Origin: Candidatus Rifleibacteriota bacterium
GTDB taxonomy: Bacteria; Muiribacteriota; Ozemobacteria; Ozemobacterales; Ozemobacteraceae
Assembly (NCBI GenBank): GCA_015232575.1
Contig: JADFZL010000003.1
Span: forward strand, 380,001-444,000
DNA length: 64,000 nt
Reading direction: 5' to 3'
Position 1 is the stretch's first letter, and the number at the start of each line of letters is the position of its first letter. The notes beneath the pieces are model-generated. The model was not told the DNA's origin, did not search any database, and saw nothing but the letters and a program-made list of their open reading frames with translations. Below are positions 1-7,430 of the stretch, one piece after another. Both the position numbers and the translations under genes were made by a program.

Positions 1-972
1 TTAAGGCTTTCTGCAAAAGATCTTGGCTTGAATCCAAACGAAGCTTTACTCTGGACGAACTTGCTTGCCAACGCAAAGTCGCTTGTTCCAGCACTTGTAA
101 AAGCTGCGTTTATCTTCGCAATCGTTGGCTATGGAACAAAAGCCGGACTTGCACCAATGCACACATGGCTCCCTGATGCCCACAGCAAGGCACCGGCTCC
201 CGTATCTGCCGTTTTTTCTGGTTTCATGCTGAACACTGCCCTATACTGCATTATGAGATTCATTCCAATCACTGAAACTGCAACAGGCGGCACCGGATGG
301 TCCCTGAGATTTCTGATTGGATTCGGGCTTTTTTCTATAACTCTTTCTTCTGCTTTTATCCTTTATCAGCATGACCTTAAACGTCTTCTTGCCTACTGCA
401 GCCTCGAACACCTTGGAATCATAGCTTTGGGAATCGGAATTGGAGATGGCGGAACATTTGCGGCCCTATTCCATACATTCAATCACTCTCTCTGCAAGTC
501 GCTCTCATTTTTTGCGGCAGGACGTCTTGGACAAATTTATCAGACTCACGACATGGAAAAAATGACCGGTTCTATAAGAGTATCTCCAGTATGGGGAATA
601 GGAATATTTGCCAGCATTCTTGCCCTGATCGGACTTCCTCCGTTCAGCATTTTTATGAGCGAATTTCAATTGCTTAAAGCGGCTGTAGATAAGGGACAAA
701 TCGGCGTGGTTATTCTTTTCATCCTTGGAACAGGAATAGTATTCACTTCTGTATTGAAACACATTCTTCCTATAGCCTGGGGAGAGCCAACTGAAAAAAA
801 ATCTCATTCGCCGGATCTTTTTTCCTCTAGCATCATTGATATCTTTCTGGTTGTTGTACCCCTTGCAACACTTGTTGTTCTGGGCATCTGGATGCCGGAA
901 CCATTCCAGGCAATTCTTACCAGAAGCGCTGGAATAATACAGAATGTCCAGATTATCGGGAGCTTCAAATGA
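1..972 (+). CDS. Ehr complex membrane subunit, HyfF/NuoM-like (5' truncated)
   Basis: Proton-translocating antiporter-like membrane subunit of a group 4 hydrogenase or complex I type assembly. The frame is open to base 1, so the N-terminus lies outside the window; a TTG at 28 is not a real start. The visible 323 residues are almost all transmembrane helices and carry the family signature GTKAGLAPMHTWLPDAHSKA, including the conserved lysine and histidines of the proton channel, followed by a conserved lysine/histidine region (KRLLAYCSLEHLG). Its stop overlaps the start of the next gene as ATGA (969-972), so the two are translationally coupled. Because the downstream large subunit lacks nickel ligands, I assign it to an Ehr complex rather than a true hydrogenase. 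Confidence 0.88.
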   Translation, partial: LRLSAKDLGLNPNEALLWTNLLANAKSLVPALVKAAFIFAIVGYGTKAGLAPMHTWLPDAHSKAPAPVSAVFSGFMLNTALYCIMRFIPITETATGGTGWSLRFLIGFGLFSITLSSAFILYQHDLKRLLAYCSLEHLGIIALGIGIGDGGTFAALFHTFNHSLCKSLSFFAAGRLGQIYQTHDMEKMTGSIRVSPVWGIGIFASILALIGLPPFSIFMSEFQLLKAAVDKGQIGVVILFILGTGIVFTSVLKHILPIAWGEPTEKKSHSPDLFSSSIIDIFLVVVPLATLVVLGIWMPEPFQAILTRSAGIIQNVQIIGSFK

Positions 973-2507
973 ATCCAATGATAATGCCTTTTTCAAATGT
1001 TCCCTTATTACCGTTTGAAAATTTTCGAAATGAAATACTTAATTCAGTGAATAAGGGCGCAAGAATTGGGTCATTCTTCGGAATTGAACTTGAGAATACT
1101 TCCTCTCAACCAATTAGAATAATTGCAGTGCTGTTAGATGACCAACACGGCACAATCGAAGTTTTGTCCGCGAACCCCGGTGAAAGTTATCCGGCACTAA
1201 CACCAGAATGCCCTCAAGCCCACATGTTCGAAAGGGAACTAGCTGAGCAGTATGGAGTAATTCCTGACGGCCATCCATGGCTCAGACCAGCTCGTTTTCA
1301 CCCATCATTCCGCAAAAATACTGACAAAGCAGTCCAGCAGAAGACTGATCTCATTGGAGTAGCAGACTTTTTTCGAATTGATGGCGAAGAAATTCATGAA
1401 GTGGCAGTTGGGCCGGTTCATGCTGGTGTTATCGAACCCGGACACTTCAGGTTTCAATGCCATGGTGAAAAAGTCTTCCACCTTGAAATTTCACTTGGCT
1501 ATCAACACCGTGGAATAGAAAAAGCACTGATGGGTGGGCCGGGAAAGCGCTCTATCTATCAAATCGAAACTCTTGCAGGCGATACAACAATCGGACACAC
1601 AATTGCATATTGTCAAATAATTGAGTCCCTGAAAAGATTGAATGTGCCAGAACGTGGACATGCTCTCAGAGCTGTTGCACTTGAGCTTGAACGGTTTGCT
1701 AATCATACTGGTGATCTGGGCGCACTGGCAGGCGATGTCGGCTTTCTTCCAACTTCAGCTTTTTGTGGAAGAATTCGGGGCGACTTTCTTAACATGACAG
1801 CTCTTTTATGCGGAAGCAGACTGGGTCGGGGATTTGTCAGACCTGGTGGAACCGCCTTTGACATTGATACAGTTGAAAGACTTGAAAAAATGTCCGAATC
1901 CCTGAAAAAAGCCGAAAAAGACACCAATGTGGCAATTCAGCTCATCTGGGATTCTTCAGCAATTATGTCCCGCTTTGAAACCACAGGTACAGTAAAACAT
2001 GCAGCAGGTATCTCACTCGGGTTAGTAGGTCCCGCCGCGCGTGCATGCGGAAATGAGATAGATGTCCGACAAAATTTCCCGTTCGGACAATATCTATCAA
2101 CAAAAATATTGCCTGGATATCTCTCAAAATCTGGAATCGGAATTGGAGATGTTGCTGCTAGAGCATACATACGCGGGCTGGAAATTCAAAATTCCTTTAT
2201 TTTTCTAAAGGAACTTTTGCCAAAATTACCTTCTGGAAATACACTTTCATCTGATTGCAAAGGACCCGAAGCAAATCAACAACTTGCTGCAAACTCACTT
2301 GTTGTTTCGCTTGTTGAAGGATGGCGCGGGGAAATATGTCATACGGCTATTACAGATTCCCGTGGGCAGTTCATACGATATAAAGTTGTCGATCCTTCGT
2401 TCCACAATTGGATTGGCCTTGGTCTTGCCATGAGAAATCAGGCAATATCTGATTTTCCACTCTGTAACAAGAGCTTTAATCTTTCATATTGCGGGTTTGA
2501 TTTGTGA
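969..2507 (+). CDS. Ehr complex large subunit: NuoC-NuoD/HycE-like fusion without Ni ligands
   Basis: 512 residues. Residues 1-125 resemble the NuoC/30-kDa domain (ERELAEQYGVIPDGHPWLRP at 88-107) and residues 145-512 the NuoD/HycE-like large subunit (GPVHAGVIEPGHF at 148-160). In true group 4 [NiFe] hydrogenases two CxxC motifs bind nickel. Here the first site reads ETLAGDTTIGH (200-210) and the second DPSFHNW (475-481), with no cysteines at either. The closing SYCGFDL at 506-512 is a lone cysteine. This is the pattern described for Ehr (energy-converting hydrogenase-related) complexes, whose electron partner is unknown. The ATG at 969 overlaps the previous stop. It is followed after 33 bases by the small subunit gene. 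H2 chemistry is therefore not expected. Confidence 0.9.
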   Translation: MNPMIMPFSNVPLLPFENFRNEILNSVNKGARIGSFFGIELENTSSQPIRIIAVLLDDQHGTIEVLSANPGESYPALTPECPQAHMFERELAEQYGVIPDGHPWLRPARFHPSFRKNTDKAVQQKTDLIGVADFFRIDGEEIHEVAVGPVHAGVIEPGHFRFQCHGEKVFHLEISLGYQHRGIEKALMGGPGKRSIYQIETLAGDTTIGHTIAYCQIIESLKRLNVPERGHALRAVALELERFANHTGDLGALAGDVGFLPTSAFCGRIRGDFLNMTALLCGSRLGRGFVRPGGTAFDIDTVERLEKMSESLKKAEKDTNVAIQLIWDSSAIMSRFETTGTVKHAAGISLGLVGPAARACGNEIDVRQNFPFGQYLSTKILPGYLSKSGIGIGDVAARAYIRGLEIQNSFIFLKELLPKLPSGNTLSSDCKGPEANQQLAANSLVVSLVEGWRGEICHTAITDSRGQFIRYKVVDPSFHNWIGLGLAMRNQAISDFPLCNKSFNLSYCGFDL

Positions 2508-2540
2508 TACAAAAAAAGGAAATTTAAGATACTTTAAATT

Positions 2541-3293
2541 ATGCTGAATATTTTATCTGCACGATTTCAACAAGGCTTCAGAACAATAAAATACCCTGAT
2601 GCTCCGCCGACTATTCCTGATAGATTACGCGGGCTTCCAGTCATAAGGAATGGTATCTGCAAAAATGGCTGCGAGGAATGCAAAAATTCATGCCCGACTG
2701 CTGCAATAACCTGCCACGAAGGCATTAAAATTGATCTTGGACGCTGTATTTTCTGCAATTCATGCGTAGAAGCATGTCCAACCGAGGCGCTGCGTTTTTC
2801 AAATGATCACCGCCTCTCTGTAAGCAATCGCGCTGATGCAATAGCTGACAGCAAAGGTATAAAACTGGCTGCACAGTTGGAAGAAAAAATGAGGCTTCTG
2901 TTCGGCCGGTCGCTGAACTTCCGTCAAGTCAGCGCAGGCGGCTGCAATGGATGCGAAGTCGATATTAACGTTCTCACAACGGTTGTATTCGACTTGAGCA
3001 GATTCGGAATCAAGATAGTAGCTTCACCCCGACACGCAGACGGAATAATAATAACAGGTCCGGTAACAGAAAACATGAAACTGGCGCTGATGAAAACATA
3101 CGAAGCTGTCCCGTCACCAAAGCTGGTAATAGCAGTCGGAGCGTGTGCAATCAGCGGAGGAATATTCCGCGATCACCCCGAACAACACAACGGAGCCAGC
3201 GACATTCTTCCCGTTGATCTTTTTATCCCAGGCTGCCCACCTCACCCAGTAACAATTCTCGATGGACTACTGCGCCTGATCGGAAAAATCTGA
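2541..3293 (+). CDS. Ehr complex small subunit: 2x[4Fe-4S] ferredoxin fused to NuoB/HycG-like domain
   Basis: 250 residues. The N-terminal half is a bacterial-type ferredoxin with two cluster motifs (Cys40/44/47/51 and Cys69/72/75/79), as in HycF/NuoI. Residues 125-250 are a NuoB/HycG-like domain with GGCNGCE (Cys135, Cys138), VGAC (Cys202) and PGCPP (Cys232), the four ligands of the N2-type cluster that faces the large subunit. In E. coli hydrogenases 3 and 4 these two functions are separate proteins (HycF, HycG); here they are one chain. It is the last gene of the operon, followed by a hairpin. An intact electron-transfer chain with a nickel-less large subunit argues for electron transfer to a non-hydrogen acceptor or donor. 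Confidence 0.9.
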   Translation: MLNILSARFQQGFRTIKYPDAPPTIPDRLRGLPVIRNGICKNGCEECKNSCPTAAITCHEGIKIDLGRCIFCNSCVEACPTEALRFSNDHRLSVSNRADAIADSKGIKLAAQLEEKMRLLFGRSLNFRQVSAGGCNGCEVDINVLTTVVFDLSRFGIKIVASPRHADGIIITGPVTENMKLALMKTYEAVPSPKLVIAVGACAISGGIFRDHPEQHNGASDILPVDLFIPGCPPHPVTILDGLLRLIGKI

Positions 3294-3300
3294 TGTTTAA

Positions 3301-3343
3301 AAATGCGCTTCTTGAATCGGAATCAGACTCAAAAAGCGCATTT
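3301..3343. terminator. Bidirectional hairpin terminator between the Ehr operon and tpx
   Basis: AAATGCGCTT (3301-3310) pairs with AAGCGCATTT (3334-3343). An inner TTGA/TCAA pairing extends the stem. On the minus strand the stem ends in a T-run just before the ehr stop, so it best terminates tpx, and it sits between two convergent genes. Confidence 0.7.
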
Positions 3344-3360
3344 CTTGCGATTTCTAAGCG

Positions 3361-3867
3361 TTACTTTGCGGATTTTACAGCAGCCAAAGCTTTCTCGTAG
3401 TCAGGATGCTGGGTTACCTCTTTTACGACTTCCTTATAAACAATTTTTCCTGATGAATCAACAACAAATACGGATCTTGCAATCAGGCGCAATTCCTTAA
3501 TGTGCAAGCCCCAGGCTGTTGCGAAATTCATTTCTTTGTAATCTGAAAGAGTTGTAACAGACTTAGCATCAGCATTTCCGCACCAGCGAGCCTGAGCGAA
3601 GGGCAGATCGGCTGAAATTGCGTAAATAGAAACACCTTTCAAAGAAGAAGCTTCTTTGTTGAACCTTTTTACCTGTAAATCACAAACTGGCGTATCAAGC
3701 GATGGAACTGTTGTAAATACTCTTACGCCTTTAGTCTGAGATGAACTAAATGGTTTCAGGTCATTTCCTGCAAGTGTAAATTCGGGAATCACCTGTCCCA
3801 GTTCAAGCTCTTTTCCTATCAAAGTAAGCGGATTCCCCTGAAAAGTTACTGCTGCGCTACGTTCCAT
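3361..3867 (-). CDS. tpx: Thiol peroxidase Tpx
   Basis: 168 residues, the usual length of atypical 2-Cys peroxiredoxins of the Tpx type, which reduce hydroperoxides with thioredoxin in the cytoplasm or periplasm. The peroxidatic cysteine is Cys62 in SLDTPVCDLQV and the resolving cysteine is Cys96 in FAQARWCG, with the normal spacing. No signal peptide is seen, so it is probably cytoplasmic. The ATG at 3867 is preceded by a good AGGAGA ribosome binding site. It is a single-gene unit with its own promoter (3913-3942) and convergent with the Ehr operon. An oxidative-defence enzyme of this type suits an anaerobe that meets oxygen occasionally. Confidence 0.95.
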   Translation of the reverse strand: MERSAAVTFQGNPLTLIGKELELGQVIPEFTLAGNDLKPFSSSQTKGVRVFTTVPSLDTPVCDLQVKRFNKEASSLKGVSIYAISADLPFAQARWCGNADAKSVTTLSDYKEMNFATAWGLHIKELRLIARSVFVVDSSGKIVYKEVVKEVTQHPDYEKALAAVKSAK

Positions 3868-3912
3868 TATTGTTTCTCCTGTTCGATAATTTAATTTTGA
3901 AATATCACAAAA

Positions 3913-3942
3913 ACTATAATCTTATTCTTCAAGACATGTCAA
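3913..3942 (-). promoter_or_regulatory. Sigma-70-type promoter of tpx
   Basis: Reading the minus strand, TTGACA (3942-3937), an 18-base spacer and TATAGT (3918-3913) lie about 45 bases before the tpx start codon. The -35 box overlaps an 8-bp palindrome GACATGTC. Confidence 0.6.
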
Positions 3943-4000
3943 GTTTGCAGAGCCGATTTTAACAAACATCCGCTAAATTGGCCGCCATCAGCAATTAGTC

Positions 4001-4029
4001 ATTGTCACCTCGACCAAAGTGAGAGAAAT
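4001..4029 (+). repeat. Diverged single arm of the GTCATYTCGACC repeat family
   Basis: ATTGTCACCTCGACCAAAG followed by GTGAGAGAAA resembles the arms found at 10888, 17194 and 18111. It lies in the 300-base gap between tpx and the pilin operon. The same gap also contains a long perfect hairpin (4075-4126). Confidence 0.5.
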
Positions 4030-4074
4030 AAGCACAAACAACACCCATTGTTTTCAAGAAAACCAATTCTTTTC

Positions 4075-4126
4075 ATTTTGCATGTAATCTCAATTTGACC
4101 TTCAAAATTGAGATTACATGCAAAAT
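4075..4126. repeat. Perfect 22-bp inverted repeat with 8-base loop
   Basis: The arm at 4075-4096 is the exact reverse complement of 4105-4126, with loop GACCTTCA. It lies in the leader of the pilin-like operon, 41 bases before the chosen start of the first gene, and there is no T-run directly after it. It could be a protein-binding dyad, an mRNA hairpin or a small mobile-element remnant. No similar arm was noticed elsewhere in the window. Confidence 0.85.
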
Positions 4127-4167
4127 TTAGTTTTAATTTGAAGGGTAAAAATGCTATCATAATTTCG

Positions 4168-5196
4168 ATGAAAATATTGGATATCATTTTCAAGAAAAAA
4201 CCAGACTCCCTGATCGTCTACCAGGAAATAGCGCTTGCACTGCGCGGTGGAATGGATATTTACAGAGCAATTGAATCTGCTTACGACAACTCACTGGATA
4301 AAACTCTTGACAGGGCACTGATAACCATTCTTAAAGCAATAGAGGAAGGCAGAAGCATCTCCGATGCATTCAAAACAACAGAATGCAAGGCTTTTCCTGA
4401 CTGGTTCAAACTTATTCTTTCGTCAGAATCGTTATCAGATATGGAAAAGGGCTCGTTACTTGAGCTGAAGATAAATGCAGAAAAAGCCGAACAAAGAAAT
4501 CCAGGTAATCTTCAATCCACTTATTTTACAGTAGTGTTTTGCATAATTCTCTTATTGATAGGGATTATATATATCTTTGTTTTTCCACAATTTGTTGAAA
4601 TTTTTTATTCTACCCGCGTTAAAAGTGAATTTGTTGAAATTATGAAATTTTTCGGTGGTCATAAAAGGTCGTTAAAGGTTCCAGGATTTTTTCTAATCGC
4701 AATTACAATATTTTTTTTGATACCCTGGAAGAAAATTCATAATTTGTTGATTAATAAAGATTCCTTTTTTAATGAATTGTACGCTTTTTTTCCCATTTTT
4801 GCAGAGAACAAAAGCGAACGTTTAATTGAATTCGCGCCATTTCTTTCCAACCCATTAATAATGCCCAATGCGCACCTTTTTTTCAAGGACATCTTTTCAG
4901 GAGACTGCAATCCTGAAGTTCTCACATCAAAGATTGGAAAGAAAATGAAAGAAAAAGGACTTGATCCACTTCTCTGTTGGTGCTTTACTGCGTGCGTTTT
5001 AGATTCATCTCAGAAAAAGATCAATCTGGATTACTTTTTACAACTTTTGCAAACCCGTTCTGATGGAAGAATTTACAGGATAAATAGGGTAATCGAGTGT
5101 GTACTGTATATATTACTGAGTCTGCCGGTTGCTTTTACAGCAATTCTTGTTTTTGTTATTCAGATACTCCTGATTCAAAATTCAGGATGGGGATAA
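4168..5196 (+). CDS. PilC/GspF-like inner-membrane platform protein (first of two)
   Basis: 342 residues from the ATG at 4168 (MKILDIIFKKKPDSL); an upstream in-frame TTG at 4108 falls inside the long hairpin and is unlikely. An N-terminal helical cytoplasmic domain with the T2SSF-like pattern ALALRGGMDIYRAIE is followed by a hydrophobic segment near residues 125-150, a second segment near 175-195 and a C-terminal one at about 315-340. This is the overall plan of one GspF domain, whereas PilC and GspF normally contain two in about 400 residues. The next gene encodes a second such domain, so the two may act as a heteromeric platform. It is divergent from weakly conserved homologues; confidence in the family rests on topology and context. 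Confidence 0.7.
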   Translation: MKILDIIFKKKPDSLIVYQEIALALRGGMDIYRAIESAYDNSLDKTLDRALITILKAIEEGRSISDAFKTTECKAFPDWFKLILSSESLSDMEKGSLLELKINAEKAEQRNPGNLQSTYFTVVFCIILLLIGIIYIFVFPQFVEIFYSTRVKSEFVEIMKFFGGHKRSLKVPGFFLIAITIFFLIPWKKIHNLLINKDSFFNELYAFFPIFAENKSERLIEFAPFLSNPLIMPNAHLFFKDIFSGDCNPEVLTSKIGKKMKEKGLDPLLCWCFTACVLDSSQKKINLDYFLQLLQTRSDGRIYRINRVIECVLYILLSLPVAFTAILVFVIQILLIQNSGWG

Positions 5197-5202
5197 TAAA
5201 CC

Positions 5203-6237
5203 ATGAATAAAACAGAATCAGCTAAATGCTCCGATCTGATTATATTCGCTGAAACGCTTAGGCTGGCACATGAAAGCAAAGTCGGACTGAACCGTTTTCT
5301 GGAAGAAATTTCTGGAAGCATTACTGGAACAAATGTTGAAAGCTGGATAAGAACAATTTCCGAAAAACTTCAACAAGGATGCTCATTCAAGGAAGCAGCT
5401 ACAGGTATATCTGGAATGGACCCGGTTCTGTCTGGCTTACTTGGCAGCGAAAACGAAATGGTTTTATCAAAAAACCTTGCTGCATATTCACGAAACCTGA
5501 TAAAGCTCGCAGAATTTCACGAGAAAATCAAAAATGCACTTTTTTATCCATTTATAATCTTATTATTCTCGTTTGGAGCGCTCTTAATAGTAAATTTCAT
5601 TTTTTGGCCGTCATTTGCGTCATCACTAAAAGGAAACCCTGCAATTCCGACAATTACAAAAATTGTTTTCTTTGTTGATATGGTAAATTTTCCATTATCT
5701 GCCGTTTTTCTTGTCGCAGTAATTTCTCTCCTGGCTGGGGCAGGGTGGTTTCTGTTTTTTTCAAGTGCTTCAGTCATTCAGAATTCTTTTATTACTGATT
5801 TCTTTTTTTTCAAAAGTTTCTTTCAAAATGAATTAAAAGCACGGATAACAGGTGATATAGGTATATTTCTTGAAAGCGGGATGTCTCTCCCTGACGCCTT
5901 GACTTTTTCTACAAATTATTCAGCTTCAGGCAGTTTTTCATCTGAACTGACTAACGCCGCTGAAAACCTTAAATCAGGAATGGAACCAGCGGAAAGTTTC
6001 AGAAATGCGACTTTCCTGAATTCATTTCAGGAAATTCTCAATAAAAAAACTTCCGAAATATCTCCAGAGGTTTTCTACTCTCTCAGAGATCTTTATTTTA
6101 AACAGGCGATATTAAATTCTGACAGATTAACTCAGCTTGCTTTTCCTGTAATGATGGTAATTTGCGGAATAATGACAATGCTTTTATGTCTTGGAATATA
6201 TGGGAACTGTGCTATTTTAGCAGGGAATTATCAATGA
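5203..6237 (+). CDS. PilC/GspF-like inner-membrane platform protein (second of two)
   Basis: 344 residues. It starts 6 bases after the preceding gene. The T2SSF domain signature KIKNALFYPFIILLFSFGAL (about residues 109-128) marks the first transmembrane helix. Two further membrane segments follow near 165-190 and 310-335. The segment GDIGIFLESGMSLPDAL is the start of a second GspF-like helical domain, typical of PilC (where it reads as L..LL..G..L..AL). It is a better match to the family than its upstream neighbour. Its stop overlaps the next start as ATGA (6234-6237). PilC-type proteins connect the assembly ATPase with the growing pseudopilus; the likely ATPase is not in this operon but may be the gene at 13352-14629. 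Confidence 0.8.
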   Translation: MNKTESAKCSDLIIFAETLRLAHESKVGLNRFLEEISGSITGTNVESWIRTISEKLQQGCSFKEAATGISGMDPVLSGLLGSENEMVLSKNLAAYSRNLIKLAEFHEKIKNALFYPFIILLFSFGALLIVNFIFWPSFASSLKGNPAIPTITKIVFFVDMVNFPLSAVFLVAVISLLAGAGWFLFFSSASVIQNSFITDFFFFKSFFQNELKARITGDIGIFLESGMSLPDALTFSTNYSASGSFSSELTNAAENLKSGMEPAESFRNATFLNSFQEILNKKTSEISPEVFYSLRDLYFKQAILNSDRLTQLAFPVMMVICGIMTMLLCLGIYGNCAILAGNYQ

Positions 6238-6695
6238 TAACAACGTTATGTAAACACAATAAATATTCAAAGTCAAGAAAGAATTCTGGAATGAGCTTAA
6301 TTGAACTTCTTATTTCAGCGACAATTCTAGGATTATTTTTCTACTCAGCTTTTTTCTTGTCTCTAATCCAGAACAAGGCAATAGAACAGATGACACAAAA
6401 TAATCTTGCTATTTTTCTCATGAAAAGTCTGATTAACAAAATCACACATGGAAAAACTGAGTATCAGGCTTCAAAAGAAGAGTTTCTCAAAAAGCTGCAC
6501 AACGAGTTTCCCGACTCAGAGAGAGTTTCGATCGTAATTTCTGAAAAGGAAAGATATTTTGCGGAAAATCCCGTGCTTGAAACAGAAGAAAATAATATTG
6601 AATCTCCTGAAGTGACAACGATAATAGTAGAAATCATTCAAAAAACAGAATCTAATTCAAAAAGAGTCTTATGCGGAGAAATACCACTTGAATAA
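6234..6695 (+). CDS. Type IV prepilin-like protein
   Basis: 153 residues from the ATG at 6234, coupled to the preceding stop. The basic leader MITTLCKHNKYSKSRKNSG is followed by a prepilin peptidase site G-MSLIELLISATILGLFF: glycine at -1 and glutamate at +5, then a hydrophobic helix of about 20 residues. The rest is a short globular domain with no cysteines beyond one near the end. Size and site fit a minor pseudopilin (GspI/GspJ or PilV/PilW class). It overlaps the next gene by 8 bases. It is probably processed by a prepilin peptidase encoded elsewhere. Confidence 0.85.
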   Translation: MITTLCKHNKYSKSRKNSGMSLIELLISATILGLFFYSAFFLSLIQNKAIEQMTQNNLAIFLMKSLINKITHGKTEYQASKEEFLKKLHNEFPDSERVSIVISEKERYFAENPVLETEENNIESPEVTTIIVEIIQKTESNSKRVLCGEIPLE

Positions 6696-7122
6696 ATCTT
6701 CTGGATTTACCTTAATTGAACTGATGATTATCGTAGCTATCACTGCCATAATAATAAACAATATTCATAAGACTTGTTGTCAGTTAAAAGCAATATATGA
6801 AATGCAATCTCAGAACATCAATGAGCAGGAATCGCTTGCTGATGTCTATAAATTATTTGAGAGTATTTCCAGCAACGCCGAATCATATCAGATTGTTTCT
6901 GAAAATTCCATGATTATTAATGCCACAGAATCAATTCATCTGCGAATCAGCAGCGATGGAAAACAAATTACTTTTGATAGAAATGGCTCAAAAAGGAATT
7001 TTTCATTCTATAAAGCGCGTTTTCATGGAATCAAAGAATTAGAAAAGAATATTATCAGAATCAATGCAATAATTAACCAATATAGTTTTCCCTTAATTTT
7101 GAAGTTTTCTAAGAAAGGGTAG
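6688..7122 (+). CDS. Type IV prepilin-like protein
   Basis: 144 residues starting at TTG 6688, preceded by a GGAGA ribosome binding site. The short leader MNKSSG ends in the cleavage-site glycine, followed by FTLIELMIIVAITAIII with glutamate at +5. This is a textbook class III signal. The C-terminal domain (about 110 residues) is not recognisable; it is rich in Ser, Asn and Ile. It overlaps the upstream prepilin gene and is followed 4 bases later by a small membrane protein gene, so it belongs to one operon with the two PilC-like genes. Confidence 0.85.
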   Translation: MNKSSGFTLIELMIIVAITAIIINNIHKTCCQLKAIYEMQSQNINEQESLADVYKLFESISSNAESYQIVSENSMIINATESIHLRISSDGKQITFDRNGSKRNFSFYKARFHGIKELEKNIIRINAIINQYSFPLILKFSKKG

Positions 7123-7126
7123 GGCA

Positions 7127-7315
7127 ATGCAGAAAAAACCATCAAACCGTGCCGGAATTTCAATCTTCCTTATGGTGCTCTTCATAATTACAATCGGCTC
7201 CGGATATTTATTGAACAGAACTCTTGAAATTTCAAGAGTATTCAGAAAACAAAAAGCACTTATTAAAGATCCATCAGACATGATCAAGAGAGATTTTACT
7301 TTAAAAGCTCGCTGA
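7127..7315 (+). CDS. Small pilin-like membrane protein, possible PilX/GspK-type N-terminus
   Basis: 62 residues. A basic start (MQKKPSNRAG) precedes a hydrophobic helix ISIFLMVLFIITIGSGYLL and a charged tail. The absence of glutamate at +5 and the R-A-G-hydrophobic start recall PilX or GspK proteins, which also begin with a basic residue pair and lack the usual motif, but those are much longer. It may be a truncated pseudopilin or a small assembly accessory. A purine-rich AAAGGGTAGGG lies just before the ATG. It is the last gene of the operon. Confidence 0.65.
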   Translation: MQKKPSNRAGISIFLMVLFIITIGSGYLLNRTLEISRVFRKQKALIKDPSDMIKRDFTLKAR

Positions 7316-7370
7316 ATAGCCGAACTTTGAACTCAAAACGAAAATGTTAATTCATTAAATTCTCCCAAGA

Positions 7371-7412
7371 CTCCGGCAGAAAGAATCTGTATTACGATTT
7401 TTTCTGCCAGAG
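7371..7412. terminator. Hairpin between convergent genes
   Basis: CTCCGGCAGAAA (7371-7382) can pair with TTTCTGCCAGAG (7401-7412) with one mismatch. It lies between the end of the pilin-like operon and the end of the antiporter gene. There is no strong T-run on either side, so termination is an inference from position. Confidence 0.45.
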
Positions 7413-7430
7413 TAAAAGCATCAAGAAGAA

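Noticed and set aside
28-972. Start at the TTG at base 28 for the HyfF-like gene
   Set aside because: The frame is open to base 1 and the upstream codons continue the family sequence; the gene is truncated by the window.
505-996. 163-residue minus-strand frame over the HyfF-like gene
   Set aside because: It is the antisense of a clearly conserved membrane protein gene and has no recognisable features.
969-2507. Catalytic [NiFe] hydrogenase large subunit
   Set aside because: Both nickel-binding CxxC motifs are missing.
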